Source: Portulaca oleracea
Taxonomy: Eukaryota; Streptophyta; Magnoliopsida; Caryophyllales; Portulacaceae
Assembly: GCA_029582165.1 (NCBI GenBank)
Contig: CM055892.1
Location: forward strand, 8,836,254-8,900,253
Direction of reading: 5' to 3'
DNA length: 64,000 nt
This document shows, one piece after another, positions 32,081 to 42,308 of the stretch. Position 1 is the first letter of the stretch; each line of letters opens with the position of its first letter. A program made the translations under genes and the position numbers. Below the pieces are notes generated by a model, which did not search any database, was not told the DNA's origin, and saw nothing but the letters and a program-made list of their open reading frames with translations.

Positions 32081-33545
32081 CAGGTTGACGAACTTATTAC
32101 ACGAGGCTATGTTCGACAGAGTATGAGTCCGTGCTCCGTTCCGGCCCTCTTGGTTCCGAAGAAAGATCGTACTTTCAGGATGTGTGTGGATAGCCGAGCC
32201 ATCAACAATATTACCATCAAGTATCAGTACCCTATACCGAGGCTTGACGACATGCTCGATGAGCTACATGGTTCCTGTATTTTCTCCAAGATTGACCTAC
32301 GGAGTGGCTATCATCAAATCCGTATGAAGGAAGGCGATGAGTGGAAGACGACGTTCAAGACAAAAGGGGGATTATATGAGTGGCTTGTCATGCCATTTGG
32401 GCTTTCCAACGCCCCGAGCACATTCATGCGTCTTATGAACGAGATGTTGCGACCCTTTATTGGTAAATTCGTCGTGGTTTATTTCGATGATATCCTAGTA
32501 TATTCGAGGAGTGAAGCGGAGCATATTATGCATTTGGAGCGGGTGTTCGAGGTTTTGCGGCAACAACGGCTTTGTGGTAAACTAGAGAAGTGCGAATTTT
32601 GCACTCTCCAAGTCACCTTTCTTGGGTATATTGTCTCCGGCATGGGTATTTCTATGGACCCTTCAAAGGTGGAGGCCATCCGTTCTTGGCCCTCTCCCTC
32701 TACTATCACGGAGGTGAGGAGCTTCCACGGTCTTGCTTCGTTCTACCGTCGGTTCATCAAGGGCTTTAGTACCCTTACCGCTCCCATTACCGAGTGCATG
32801 AAGAAGGGCGCCTTTGAGTGGACCCGAGCAGCCCAAGGAGCTTTTGAGAAGCTGAAGTCACAACTTTGTGAGGCTCCGGTACTTGCTCTCCCGGATTTCA
32901 CACAAGCCTTCGAAGTTGATTGCGATGCTAATGGTGTAGGCATTGGGGCCGTGTTGATGCAGAACCAACGTCCTATCGCTTATTTCAGTGAGAAACTCAG
33001 TGGTTCAAGGAGGAACTATTCCACGTATGATAAGGAGTTTTATGCTCTCGTTCGGGCTCTAGATCATTGGTCACACTATTTGAGGCCGAGCCAGTTTGTC
33101 CTTCATTCCGACCATGAGGCGCTCAAATATTTGAATGGACAACACAAGCTTAGCTCCCGGCATGCTAATTGGGTTGAGTTCCTTCAAGGATTTAATTTTG
33201 TAGCGAAACACAAGAAGGGGAGTATAAATGTGGTCGCCGATGCGCTTTCGAGGAGACACTCTCTTCTTTCCGTAGTTGAGGCGAGGGTACTTGGGTTTCA
33301 ACACTTGAAGGAGTTTTATAAGGAGGATGATGACTTTAAATCACACCTCGGTGGTGGTGATGGACCGTATTTGCTACAAGATGGATTTCTCTTCAAGGGC
33401 AACAAATTGTGCGTTCCAAAATGTCCGTTGAGAAAGCTTCTAGTGCGGGAGGTTCATGGAGGTGGACTCGCCGGTCATTTCGGTATCAATAAGACCACCG
33501 ACATGTTAAAAGAGCACTTTTATTGGCCGAAGATGGGAGGCGATG
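32081..33545 (+). pseudogene. CRM-1 reverse transcriptase and RNase H
   Basis: The frame is open from 32081, with Met at 32123. RT motifs in order: [29 protein letters not shown] (catalytic Asp), [21 protein letters not shown] (YxDD catalytic pair) and L-G-Y-I-V-S. RNase H follows: [31 protein letters not shown], so all four acidic residues are present. The integrase zinc region starts with [14 protein letters not shown]. All active-site residues look intact in this part. Expected products are cDNA synthesis and RNA removal in virus-like particles. Confidence 0.93.
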
Positions 33546-34700
33546 TGCAGGCCGTGATATTATTTGCAGGCCGTTCCAAAGTGTATTATTTGCCACCATG
33601 CCAAAAGCCAGTTCCACCAAGGGCTTTATACACCCCTTCCGGTTCCGAATGGTCCGTGGGAGGATTTGAGTATGGACTTCATTGTAGCCCTTCCCCGAAC
33701 CGTGCGTGGCAAGGATGCAATCCTAGTCGTCGTTGACCGTTTTTCTAAGATGGCGCATTTCATTGCCTGCGAGAAAACCGATGACGCCACACATATTGCC
33801 ACCCTTTTCTTCCGAGAGGTGGTGCGTTTGCATGGAGTTCCGAGGACTATTGTGTCGGATCGTGATACTAAATTCATGGGTCACTTTTGGAGGTCTTTGT
33901 GGAAGCTCTTGGGAACGAAGCTGTTATTTAGCACATCGCATCATCCTCAAACAGACGGCCAAACTGAGGTAACTAACAAGACACTCATTACAATACTTCG
34001 TGGTCTTGTGAGTCGGAGTCTACGAGATTGGGATACCAAATTATGTCACGCCGAGTTTGCCTATAACCGGTCCCCTTGTCTTGCTACGGGTCATTCACCC
34101 TTTCAGACTTGCTATGGTATCAACCCCATAACTCCTATCGAACTCCTTCCTCTTCCTTTAGAGTCGAGGGTTAGCTTTGAAGCAAGTGAAAAGGCCGCTG
34201 AGATTCAGAAGCTTCACCGGAAAATTCGAGAGAAGATCGAGCGCACCAATGAACTTTATAAGGCCCGAGCCAACAAGCATCGCCGGGGTGTCACGTTCAA
34301 GCCCGGGGACTTGGTTTGGTTACATTTGAGGAAGGAACGGTTTCCTTCCCGGAGGAGTAATAAGCTAATGCCAGGAAGTGAGGGACCGTTCAAAGTTTTA
34401 GCCAAGATAAATGACAACGCCTACAAGCTTGATATTCCGGGTGATATTGGGGTCTCATCAACCTTCAACATCGGAGATCTTTCACCCTACATTGAGGATA
34501 TTGAATCCGACGCGGATTTGAGGGCAAATCCTCTTCAAGAAGGGGAGGATGAAGAGGTCCGGGTTCCATTCTCCTCTCTGGTGGGCACCGCTAAGCGAAC
34601 CGCCTCTTCCAACTCGAACCTCGAGTTACAATTTCCGGTCACTTCGGGAGCGGGAAGGCTAGTCTCGGCCATCCGATGGATGGGCCCCGGGGCTCCTTAG
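33546..34700 (+). pseudogene. CRM-1 integrase, reading into the 3' LTR
   Basis: An insertion near 33550-33585 with a repeated GCAGGCCGT shifts the frame. From 33564 the frame gives [11 protein letters not shown] (end of the HHCC region), M-D-F-I-V-A-L-P (first Asp), I-V-S-D-R-D-T-K-F (second Asp), [11 protein letters not shown] (Glu), R-G-V-T-F-K-P-G-D-L-V-W-L-H-L and F-K-V-L-A-K-I-N-D-N-A-Y-K-L-D. The tail L-R-A-N-P-L-Q-E-G-E-D spans the purine tract, and about 50 further codons lie in the LTR (34550-34700). The DDE triad is complete. Confidence 0.92.
34535..34549 (+). promoter_or_regulatory. CRM-1 polypurine tract
   Basis: CAAGAAGGGGAGGA directly before TGAAGAGGTCC, embedded in the integrase reading frame. 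Confidence 0.82.
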
Positions 34701-35427
34701 GGAGGGGCCCACTCACGACACCGACCCCGGAGGCCTCGGATCGACCGGCCGTCGAAACTAGAGCATCGAAGGTATCGGGTGCAGTGTTTGAAACCCCGAG
34801 TGCAATAAGTCCAAGAACCAAGGCGCGGTGGCATCGGAGAGCCCGCGAGCCGTCTCGCTCGCCATGACGCTTACGCCAAACATGAATCGGGCGTCGGAGG
34901 GCAAGCTCGACCGAGCGAAGGCCCGCCGCCGAGCCGCCCTCCCGCCGCCCGAGCGCTCGCTCGGAGATGCCGCGCTCGCGACTCGCCGACGATCGGCGCG
35001 TGCGGAAGGCCTGCTCGCCCGAGCTGACCTTCTGCTCGCCCGAGCCGACATTCTGGTCGACACCTTTTTTTCGCTGTTTTGGCTTAATTTTGGGTTTAGT
35101 ATAAATAGCCTGTTGTTATATTTTTCCAGCACTTTTTGACTGACTAATGAATATGCTTATGCATGGAATAGGGTTGTTTCCCTTTCTCTCAAAAATCTTG
35201 CTTTACTTTATCCATTGATTAATGGTGGTGTTTGCAAGTCATCTCTTTATTGATCATTTGGTGGATTCTTCCTTTATGATGGTCATGGTGGGGTGCTAGG
35301 CCTTTGGTGGTGGAATTTCCTTTATCCAAGGTCATATCCAATCTCTTTGGTGTTCAAGGTTATTGATATTGGTTGATTCAAGTTTCTCAAGCTAGTCCAA
35401 CAATCTCTCCCACCACGCCACGCTCCA
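34550..35427 (+). repeat. CRM-1 3' LTR
   Basis: 878 bp. TATAAATAG at 35100-35108. Outer parts match the 5' LTR almost base for base; the GC-rich centre (34735-35065) is rearranged and shorter. Confidence 0.92.
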
Positions 35428-35432
35428 GAAGG

Positions 35433-36285
35433 GGAAGCGATAGTACCAAATTTTGCGGAGGAGGGATGTTTGAGAGAAGAAGAAAAAGCGAGTGAGTTGG
35501 AGATGAATGAAGAAAGGGAGGTGTTGCTTGAAGAAGCTAAAAGTGAGAATAAGGAGAAGTTGAGTAAGGAAGAAGAATTCAATGAGGAAATAGATGGGTG
35601 CTTAATAGAACCTTATACTTTTGAGCTTTCATGTGAGCGTCCTTTGGAGGAGATCCTTCTTGAGCCTATCCACGTTGAGCCCGATGGTAGTGAGGTTGTC
35701 TTCCTCACTAATCTTATTGATGGGGCTTATACCCAAAAGGTGGAGGATGTTCCCTTGGAGGAACCTTTATTTGAGCGTATGGAGGTTCATGATTTTATTA
35801 TTAATGATGAAGCATCCTTGGAGTTTCCTTTTCCTCAAGTGGAGTTTAACGACTTCCCGATCACTTTGAATTATTTCATTGAAGAAGAATTCAAGGAAGG
35901 GGTTGAGAAGGAAGAAGAATTTTTGAAGAAAGATGATCGTCACCAACTCATACTTGTTCCTGAGGCTCCACAACTCCGGGAAACAAGTAAAGTGGAGCTT
36001 AACTTACCTCCTCATCTATTTCACTCGATTCGACCGCCGGAGGAGCAACTCGCTTGGTTCACTATGGTGGTTGGGAGATGTTGGAAGAAGAGGAGAAAAA
36101 GAAGGTGGAAGAAACATAAGAAGCCAATGCCTCTTTTCACCCCGGGGTCAACTACAAACTGGTTAGATCATCTTGACCTTTATACTTGCAAATTGGGGAA
36201 ATGCTGGAAAGGGAGGAAGAGAAAATGGTGGAAGAGATGGAAAACGTTCCTATCTTGTTCACCCCGTCTTTCAAGGATCAAATAG
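35433..36285 (+). pseudogene. Ath-1 acidic ORF with Trp/Lys-rich tail, replaces pol
   Basis: Open to a stop at about 36286. It is highly acidic at first (E-E-E-K-A-S-E-L-E-M-N-E-E-R and similar), then has the segment E-V-V-F-L-T-N-L-I-D and E-R-M-E-V-H-D-F-I. This resembles the linker just before RT in Ath-2 (E-I-T-F-F-T-N-L-L-D, E-C-M-E-I-Q-D-A-I). The last 60 residues are basic and aromatic: W-K-K-R-R-K-R-R-W-K-K-H-K-K and W-K-G-R-K-R-K-W-W-K-R-W. No protease or RT motif occurs. It was probably the C-terminal extension of gag before CRM-1 landed. Function unknown; nucleic-acid binding by the basic tail is a guess. Confidence 0.75.
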
Positions 36286-38043
36286 GTATTAGGTCAAGCT
36301 AGGGACCTAAAACAAGCACTACATGGGAGGTAACCCGTACTTTCTTGTTGATTATTTTCTTTTCCTTTCTTTATTAGTTTCTTTATTAGTTTCTTTTTCT
36401 TGTTTCTAATCTTGCATGCGGATCTTACGAGCCTTGCTTATTTTTACTTGAAAATCCTAACCCTTTGCTCGATTATCACGGATCGTGGATTGAGTAATCA
36501 TTTGTTTTGAAGACCCCGAGGTAACCTCTTTCCGCACTCTTTGATATGTTGATCCTTGTTGCATGCTTCATTTTTCTTTTGGGAGGCGAGCCCCTTTGAG
36601 TGTCTGTGTTGGGATATTAATTGCTATTGGAGCCGTGTGGGCTCGGGTCGCCACCATTTTCTACCTGCTAGTTGTTTTGTTTGTTTGTGTTTTGTATGTT
36701 CTCTACCCTTTTCATGCGACACCTTCCCACAATGAGGACATTGTGGAGTTTTAAGTGTGGGGGGGGGATATTCTATTTCAAGGGTAGATCACCTAGTCGT
36801 TTCGTTCTTGGTTTTCCTAGTTTTTGCTTAAAATTTAAAATTTTTGTGTGAAAATGGAGAAAAAAGGGAGTAAAAACCTTTTCGTTTTTCTTTTTCGTTT
36901 TGTTTTTGTTTTGCTTTGTTTCCTGGATGTCGTTATCGAAGTTGAGAAGTCGATCTTAAACTTCTTTCTAAAAGTAATCGGTTAGAGCATTTTTCGATCC
37001 TAACTCGGGTTCTAGTCGAGACTTATCCTTAATAGACTCCCTTCATTAAGCGTCTTGCGAGACTCACGTTCCTTTCTCGTTTTGTTGGGAACCTGGAGAT
37101 TCTAAGGGCTTGTGTCTGAGTTTGTTTTGTTTCTCATTTAGCAAAAGCAAAAAGTGCAAAAAGAAAAGAAAAGAAAGAAAAAGGAAAAAGAAAGAAGAAA
37201 GCTTTTAAAAGTTATAATAACCTGAATAAGTGGAGCGTGTCGCTGAAGACATTAACCACCATACACTTAGCCAACCTACACGGGCCCGGTACTCGTGGTA
37301 CGGCACTGGATACCCCTTAACCCTCCTCCTATATCACTTTGCGACGGAGAGGCGTATGGAAAATACCGTGTTGGGAGGGTATACCCCTTATATGGGCCGT
37401 CCAATTCCCGAAAGTAAGGCTAATACCGACTTTTAAAAACCAAAAGAAAAAAAAGAGAAGAAGAAGAAAGAAAAGAAAAGTTTTGCTTCTAAAAAGAGCG
37501 GGGCCTCCCCTTGCATCACCTACGGCCCTCACCAAGCCAAGGGCGACCAAATGCGAGGGAGGGCAACACTCCTCTCGGTTGTTTCGTTGTTTTCAAATTC
37601 GGACGTGAGTTTTTAGAGTCTTTTGGTTCCCGTTAAACCCTTGTTGTGCTTTTGCTGTGGGGTTTCGCTTGTTACAAGGTGTAGGGAGTTAAAAATCTTC
37701 AAGATCGACCTTTTTCTGAGTTTGGTGTTTGTGAGATGCTCCTAACGGTTACTTTGGGAGGTTTAATCACGTTTTCTTAGTTTCGATTACGAGATCTTGT
37801 GAATCAAAGCCCTTGCCTTTCGTTCCTTTTTGCTTTCTTCGGTTTTGTTTTCACTTTCCCTCTCTCCTTTTTCTTTCGCTTTTGTGGGTATAGCCGCTAC
37901 AAACCCTCACGAGTTCATCTCGTCCACCCGGGCTGCCGGGGGGTTTAAAGGGCTTGGTGCATACGCTAAATGCATTCGTTTCCCCCCACGACAGAGGAGT
38001 TGGTGTTTAGTTTTTCTTATTTGTTTTGTCTTGTTTTGCTCGG
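36286..38043 (+). other. Ath-1 3' non-coding region
   Basis: Non-coding and closely homologous to 50940-52738 of Ath-2. It contains GCTAGGGACCTAAAACAAGCAC-type sequence, a hairpin with a G-run, poly-A/G-rich AAAAGAAAAGAAAG blocks (37140-37200, 37435-37485), and a region with a 68-codon open frame lacking an ATG (37230-37436). It stops at GTTTTGCTCGGT before the purine tract. Confidence 0.7.
36730..36768 (+). promoter_or_regulatory. hairpin plus internal polypurine-like tract (Ath-1)
   Basis: CACAATG-AGGA-CATTGTG (7-bp stem, 4-base loop) is followed by GGAGTTTTAAGTGTGGGGGGGGATA. The G-run resembles the true tract AAGTGTGGGGGG before the Ath-2 3' LTR. The same unit recurs at 51419-51460. A secondary plus-strand primer is possible. 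Confidence 0.6.
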
Positions 38044-38099
38044 TATGGTGAACAAGCTACAGCTCCCTACAAGCCCACACCCCACGCCCTATACTGTTT
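38044..38099. repeat. 56-bp duplication flanking Ath-1, right copy
   Basis: Matches 25951-26006 with one substitution, and leads straight back into the Gy-3 protease (W-L-N-Q-G-K-G) after a Gln-to-stop change at 38100-38102. Confidence 0.92.
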
Positions 38100-38572
38100 A
38101 GTGGCTCAACCAGGGTAAAGGCTTGAAAGTGAATCTGCGCTGTTTGGTAAGCTTTTCTATTGGAAAGTCTTATCAAGATTCTATTTGGTGTGATGTACTA
38201 CCTATGGATGCCTGTCATATTTTGCTTGGAAGACCATGGTTATTCGACAGGAGTCTTATACATGATGGAAGAGCTAATACTTACACATTGATGGTGAAAA
38301 ACAAGAAGGTTACATTTGCTCCCCTAAAGGCATCACAATTGGCTTCTAAGAGTGACTCAAAGATCATATCTTTCATGATCAGTGAACGCCCTGAGTTTAG
38401 TGAACCAAAGGAGGTTGTTCCATCCAGTCTTGGCCACGTCAACTCTGAAAAGAATCCCCTTACTGTCGCCAATCACGAGGATTCAGTGGTACAAGCGTCC
38501 AAGGAGTCCAGTCAACGTGAGCTTTCATCTGCAGGAGGTCACGTGAACCGTAATTCCGCTGTAAGGGTTTGA
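38100..38572 (+). pseudogene. Gy-3 protease, C-terminal half
   Basis: Continues from 26005: W-L-N-Q-G-K-G-L-K-V, S-I-G-K-S-Y-Q-D-S-I-W-C-D-V-L, CHILLGRPWLFDRSL, H-D-G-R-A-N-T-Y-T-L. It ends in a Ser/Glu-rich linker and a stop near 38571. The usual RT lead-in is absent. Confidence 0.88.
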
Positions 38573-38987
38573 AATTCAGCTGCTTGTCACGCCAAGGGTA
38601 CAATTGAAAAGAAGACTATTTAATCAAGTGCCCTAGTGATTGCAAAGAAGAACAAAAACAACTTGGTTTAGATTCAATTAGGGATAACCAATGCTGAAGT
38701 CCCTAGAAGTCTCTCTGTATGGTTAGTCACACCTTGTGACCTAATCTATGTCTTTACTATTATTATGAGACTTATGAATCAAGTTTTAAAGTCCTTCATC
38801 AGCAAGTGTGTCCATGACACATTCTTACACAGCAAGAGTGTGAAATATCGAATCTACCACAGCATGGAGGTACAGGTGAAGGTCCTGATTCACGTGGAGG
38901 TCATTGGAACAACCATGATTCATGTGGAGGTCCTGATCCATGTGAAGATTGCAGTTGGGTTAGTTGAAGTCTTTGAACTGGGGGGAA
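38573..38987 (+). pseudogene. Gy-3 residual RT fragment and repeat-peptide segment
   Basis: Frames are broken until M-R-L-M-N-Q-V-L-K (38765), a scrap of the RT thumb side. Where the YxDD region should follow, it changes to a stretch encoding repeats of the type V-L-I-H-V-E-V. Gy-4 has the same two parts in the same order, so the rearrangement is inherited. It ends at the purine tract (GAACTGGGGGGAA, 38976-38987). Confidence 0.72.
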
Positions 38988-40397
38988 TGATGGAAATCAG
39001 CCCACCTCTACTCTTCTAAGCCCGAGTAAGAAGGCCCAATTAAAGTATAAGTATCAAGATAGGGTCCTTCGTCAAAGGACTTCGTCCAACACAGGCCCAA
39101 CAAGGGAGATTCGGGTCATTTATAAAAGATGAATTAAAGAAGGATGATACAAAGTTGAGTTGCAAAGGCCCATTCACATGGTGTGCTTATTATTCCAAGA
39201 GGAAGTCCAAACATCCTAAAGATTGGGCCAATCCCCACGCCACGCCCAAGGAGAGCACGTCCAAATTCAAGAAATACAAGTCCAATTTATTAATCTTGAT
39301 TATTGGATGTAATTTATTTAATTATTGTTTTAATAGTTTTGGTGTGTTTTAATTATTTTAGAATAATGTAAGATGACAAGTGATTTATAAACTTGATCAT
39401 CCTAGGTTTATTATTTCGTGTGGTTTAGTAGGACTAGGCGTTATTTTTAAAGAATCCTAGAAAGATTTGGCTATTTTGTAACTAATCCAAATTGGATTAG
39501 GAAAGCCAAACCAACTAGGATAAGCTTAGTTGTAACAAACTCATCCTAGGATAAGGATTCTAATCCAAGGGAGAGTAGTAGTAGGATAGCATCTAGATAG
39601 GGGAATTCTACTTGGATTACACGCCAAGTAGAGTCCTAGTCTCTTAAAGACTCTCCTATTATAAATAGGATTGTAGCCTCTCAAGGCAAAGAGCACCTTT
39701 TGAATTATGAATATAGTTAAGCTTTTAGCTTTCCCTCGAGTGTTTGGAAAAACTCTCAACCCTTTTCTTCTACTGTATCTTGGCATGGCACCCAAGCGGT
39801 TAGGAAGAGCTTGATCCTAGGTTGCGGTCTAGATCAAGTTAGCCCTAGGTTGTCTATCTTGTGGATTCAAGTTAGAAACCTAGTTCTATCTGTTCTTACC
39901 TTTCTGTCAATATAGTCAAGTCACAAGCAATACCCTACCTTTTACCCCTCCATTCAAACGTCACCCTCCCTTTTTCCTTTTCCCTTCAAACGTCCCTCTC
40001 CCTCCTTCTCACAAAATCATCTTCTCTCTTTTTCTCTCTCCATAACAACCTGCCAACAAACTCTCTCTCCTCCAACAAACCTCATCCCTCTCTCCCCTCT
40101 CTTACACTACACGCCAACCTCCTTTCTCCCCCTCCAAATTCACGTCAACCCCCTCCATATTTCCACCTGAGAATCATTCCTCCTTTGTCCTTTTCCTGTT
40201 CAAGATTCACTCTCTCTTGAATCATGAAACTACAAAAGCCCTCACGACAAAATAACCTCCACAAGTCCCCTTTTCACGAGAATTACTCCCCTCTTTTCCA
40301 ACCTAATCTTGTGAACCATCTTACTTCTCTGTTTGGTTACACGTGATGTTTCATGTATTATTGGATTAAGGTTCTTTCTTGATCCGGTAATACATCA
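38988..40397 (+). repeat. Gy-3 3' LTR
   Basis: 1410 bp, near-identical to 23005-24450 apart from small indels including the missing 33-bp direct repeat. It is followed by the CTTCC duplication. Confidence 0.92.
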
Positions 40398-41121
40398 CTT
40401 CCTCCATGAACTTCTAAGATAAGAAGCTCTCTAAGACTGCTTCTAGGAATACACAGCTGGTTCCCATGAAATAAGAAGCCATGCTCCATGTGATACTGTT
40501 CGTTGGGGTGCTTCTTGCAGTCTCCACAGATCTCCTTGAAATCTACATCTTCATCATAGAGATCTTTGATGTGTTCAAGCCCTATCACACGTCAATTAAG
40601 GACTTGAAGGAGCAAATAACGTCGAGAAAGTGCATCTGCTCCTTTATTCAGATGGCCGGCTTTGTGCTGAATGACAAAGTGATAAGCTTGCATAAATTCA
40701 ACCCACTTGGCATGTCGCGGGTTTAGCTTATGTTGGCCCTGAATATACTGCAATGCCTCATGGTCGCTATGCAGAATAAACTCGTGGCCAATAAGATAAT
40801 GTCGCCAATGTTCTAGGGCACGAATAATAGCATAGAACTCCTTATCGTACGTGTTGTATTTCTTCCGGGCATCACTGAGCTTTTCGCTGTAGTAGGCCAA
40901 GGGGCGGCCCTCTTGTGATAATACTGCTCCAATTCCAACTACAGAAGCATCGCACTCCACTTCAAACTTTTTGTCAAAGCTTGGTTGGGCAAGAACAGGG
41001 GCGGTGCAGAGTTGAATTTTAATAGAATCGAACGCCTGTTGTGCTGATGACGTCCAACTGAACTCCTTGCTTTTCGCTAGTTCTGTCATGGGCGCTATAA
41101 TTGAACTGAAGTTCTTCACAA
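40398..41121 (-). pseudogene. Gy-2 RT end, RNase H and integrase zinc region
   Basis: On the minus strand from 41121: V-K-N-F-S-S-I-I-A-P (RT connection), then RNase H with all four acids ([32 protein letters not shown]). A linker follows, then R-E-L-L-I-L-E-V-H-G-G-S of the integrase start, cut at 40398 by Gy-3. A frameshift lies near 40590. The right edge at 41121 is where Ath-2 sequence begins; the RT palm expected beyond it is missing. Confidence 0.88.
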
Positions 41122-42305
41122 ACCGTGACCACGGTGCATGGGGACCGTGCCGCGCGCGCGAAGAAAGAAAACAAATCGCTGCGTTACGCAAAGAGTGGAC
41201 ACGGCCACTCGCCGCGTTCACGGTCCCTCATGGCTAGTTTTGTCTGTTGTGTAAAATGATGAGTTTTGAGTAACAACCTTGATTAGTATTTAATGTATTT
41301 AGGTCATTTCTACTAAAGAGGAGATTAGAAAGCAGCTTTACCTATCTTTTATGATACTTTAGCACTCTTTATCACATTTTAAGTCATAGATTAGAGGGAT
41401 TAAGGAAGATCTTTGCTGAGATTATTAGTTTTTGTATTGGATTCTCTTGATTATTATTGGAAGTTTCAGGATTATTCTCAACTTTGGAGCATTGGAGCTT
41501 TATTATTCTGAAGTATTCTCCTTTGTCATCATAATCAATGAGCATTTCTTAACCTTTCTCTCTCTAATTTATTGCTTATTTACTAATCTCTGTTTTTAGT
41601 TATTATTGATATTGTTGGTGTTATTGAATGTTTATTGTTATCTTGTTTACTCTTTTAAGCATGAATGAAGTTGTTGATGTTATTATCATGATAGTTAGGA
41701 TGTTTAGTGGCTAGAACCTTAATGGGTTAGGGAGATATTAAGGGTGTGAATGGGTGATTAGGTTTGGGTTAGCAATATTAGTAAGTAACTAGTTAGGAAA
41801 TCAACTTCCTAATCCTATCCTTCTCTCAAGTGTGATGTATATAGGTGCGAAAGCATCCCGAGTACATCCAATTCTTGTTGGAAGGTAGGAATTAGGATAG
41901 TTAGTATTCTAGTTCGGGAAAGCGAATAGAAACTAACTAGGAAATTCCGTTCTATTAACTTTCCCGGGTCTGTCTATGGATTTCGGGGAAGTTAATCTGG
42001 ACTATCCTTGAAAGAGGAAGCTCAGTGGGTATTTTTCCAACGGAATTACTATTTGATTTCCCTTTCTCGTTACTCTCTTGTTGCGAAACCCATTTCCTCA
42101 TTCCCGTTTGCATCCCGAAAGTCTCCCGACACCCATTGTTTCACCTTTTTGACTGAACATAGCGTGTTTGTATTGTTTTCAACCTAAAGTCTATCAACCT
42201 TTCATGATCGTAAACCATACCTAGAGTCAACTAGCTGCAGCTAAGACCCCTAGCTCCCTGTGGCAGAACGATAAAATCGTGGTCTTACAAACCACTTGAC
42301 TAACA
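41122..42305 (+). repeat. Ath-2 5' LTR, 5'-truncated
   Basis: Begins inside the dyad array at ACCGTGACCACGGTGCATGG, equivalent to 53294 of the 3' LTR, and ends TTGACTAACA. Two dyads remain at 41123 and 41145. The GC-rich part just after them (41150-41220) is more scrambled relative to the 3' LTR than the rest. Confidence 0.88.
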
Positions 42306-42308
42306 AAA

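Larger units (their letters stand above)
28834..35427 (+). mobile_element. CRM-1, gypsy chromovirus-like element, nearly complete
   Basis: LTRs 28834-29772 and 34550-35427, a perfect 5-bp target duplication GAAGG (28829-28833 and 35428-35432), initiator-Met primer site 29776-29787, gag, protease, RT, RNase H and integrase in the usual order. The integrase C-terminus has G-D-L-S-P-Y-type wording without a recognisable chromodomain, and the frame continues across the purine tract into the 3' LTR, as known in CRM elements. I assign it as CRM-like by these traits. Stops at about 30668 and 32078 and shifts near 30833 and 33550 make it defective. Confidence 0.9.
26006..38043 (+). mobile_element. 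Ath-1, Athila-like non-autonomous element lacking pol and 3' LTR
   Basis: 5' LTR 26006-27543, Athila-type primer site 27547-27564, gag 27735-28833 (interrupted by CRM-1), acidic ORF 35433-36285, and a long 3' non-coding region homologous to Ath-2. It ends at 38043 in GTTTTGCTCGGT. In Ath-2 this word is followed by about 30 bp, the purine tract and the 3' LTR, all of which Ath-1 lacks. The 56-bp duplication takes their place. No protease, RT, RNase H or integrase is present. Confidence 0.88.
23005..40397 (+). mobile_element. Gy-3, gypsy element (type B LTRs, pol deleted) carrying Ath-1
   Basis: 5' LTR 23005-24450, primer site 24455-24466, gag and protease, then Ath-1 inserted within protease (26006-38043). 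Protease resumes at 38100, a short RT fragment follows, then the purine tract at 38976-38987 and 3' LTR 38988-40397. The 5-bp target duplication CTTCC is perfect (23000-23004 and 40398-40402). The RT, RNase H and integrase catalytic regions are gone, so it depended on another element for movement. Confidence 0.92.

Noticed and set aside
37230..37436. 68-codon open frame kept in Ath-1 (37230-37436) and Ath-2 (51925-52131)
   Set aside because: It has no ATG start (both copies begin with GTG), and the non-coding DNA around it is equally well conserved between the two elements, so the openness is not evidence for a gene.
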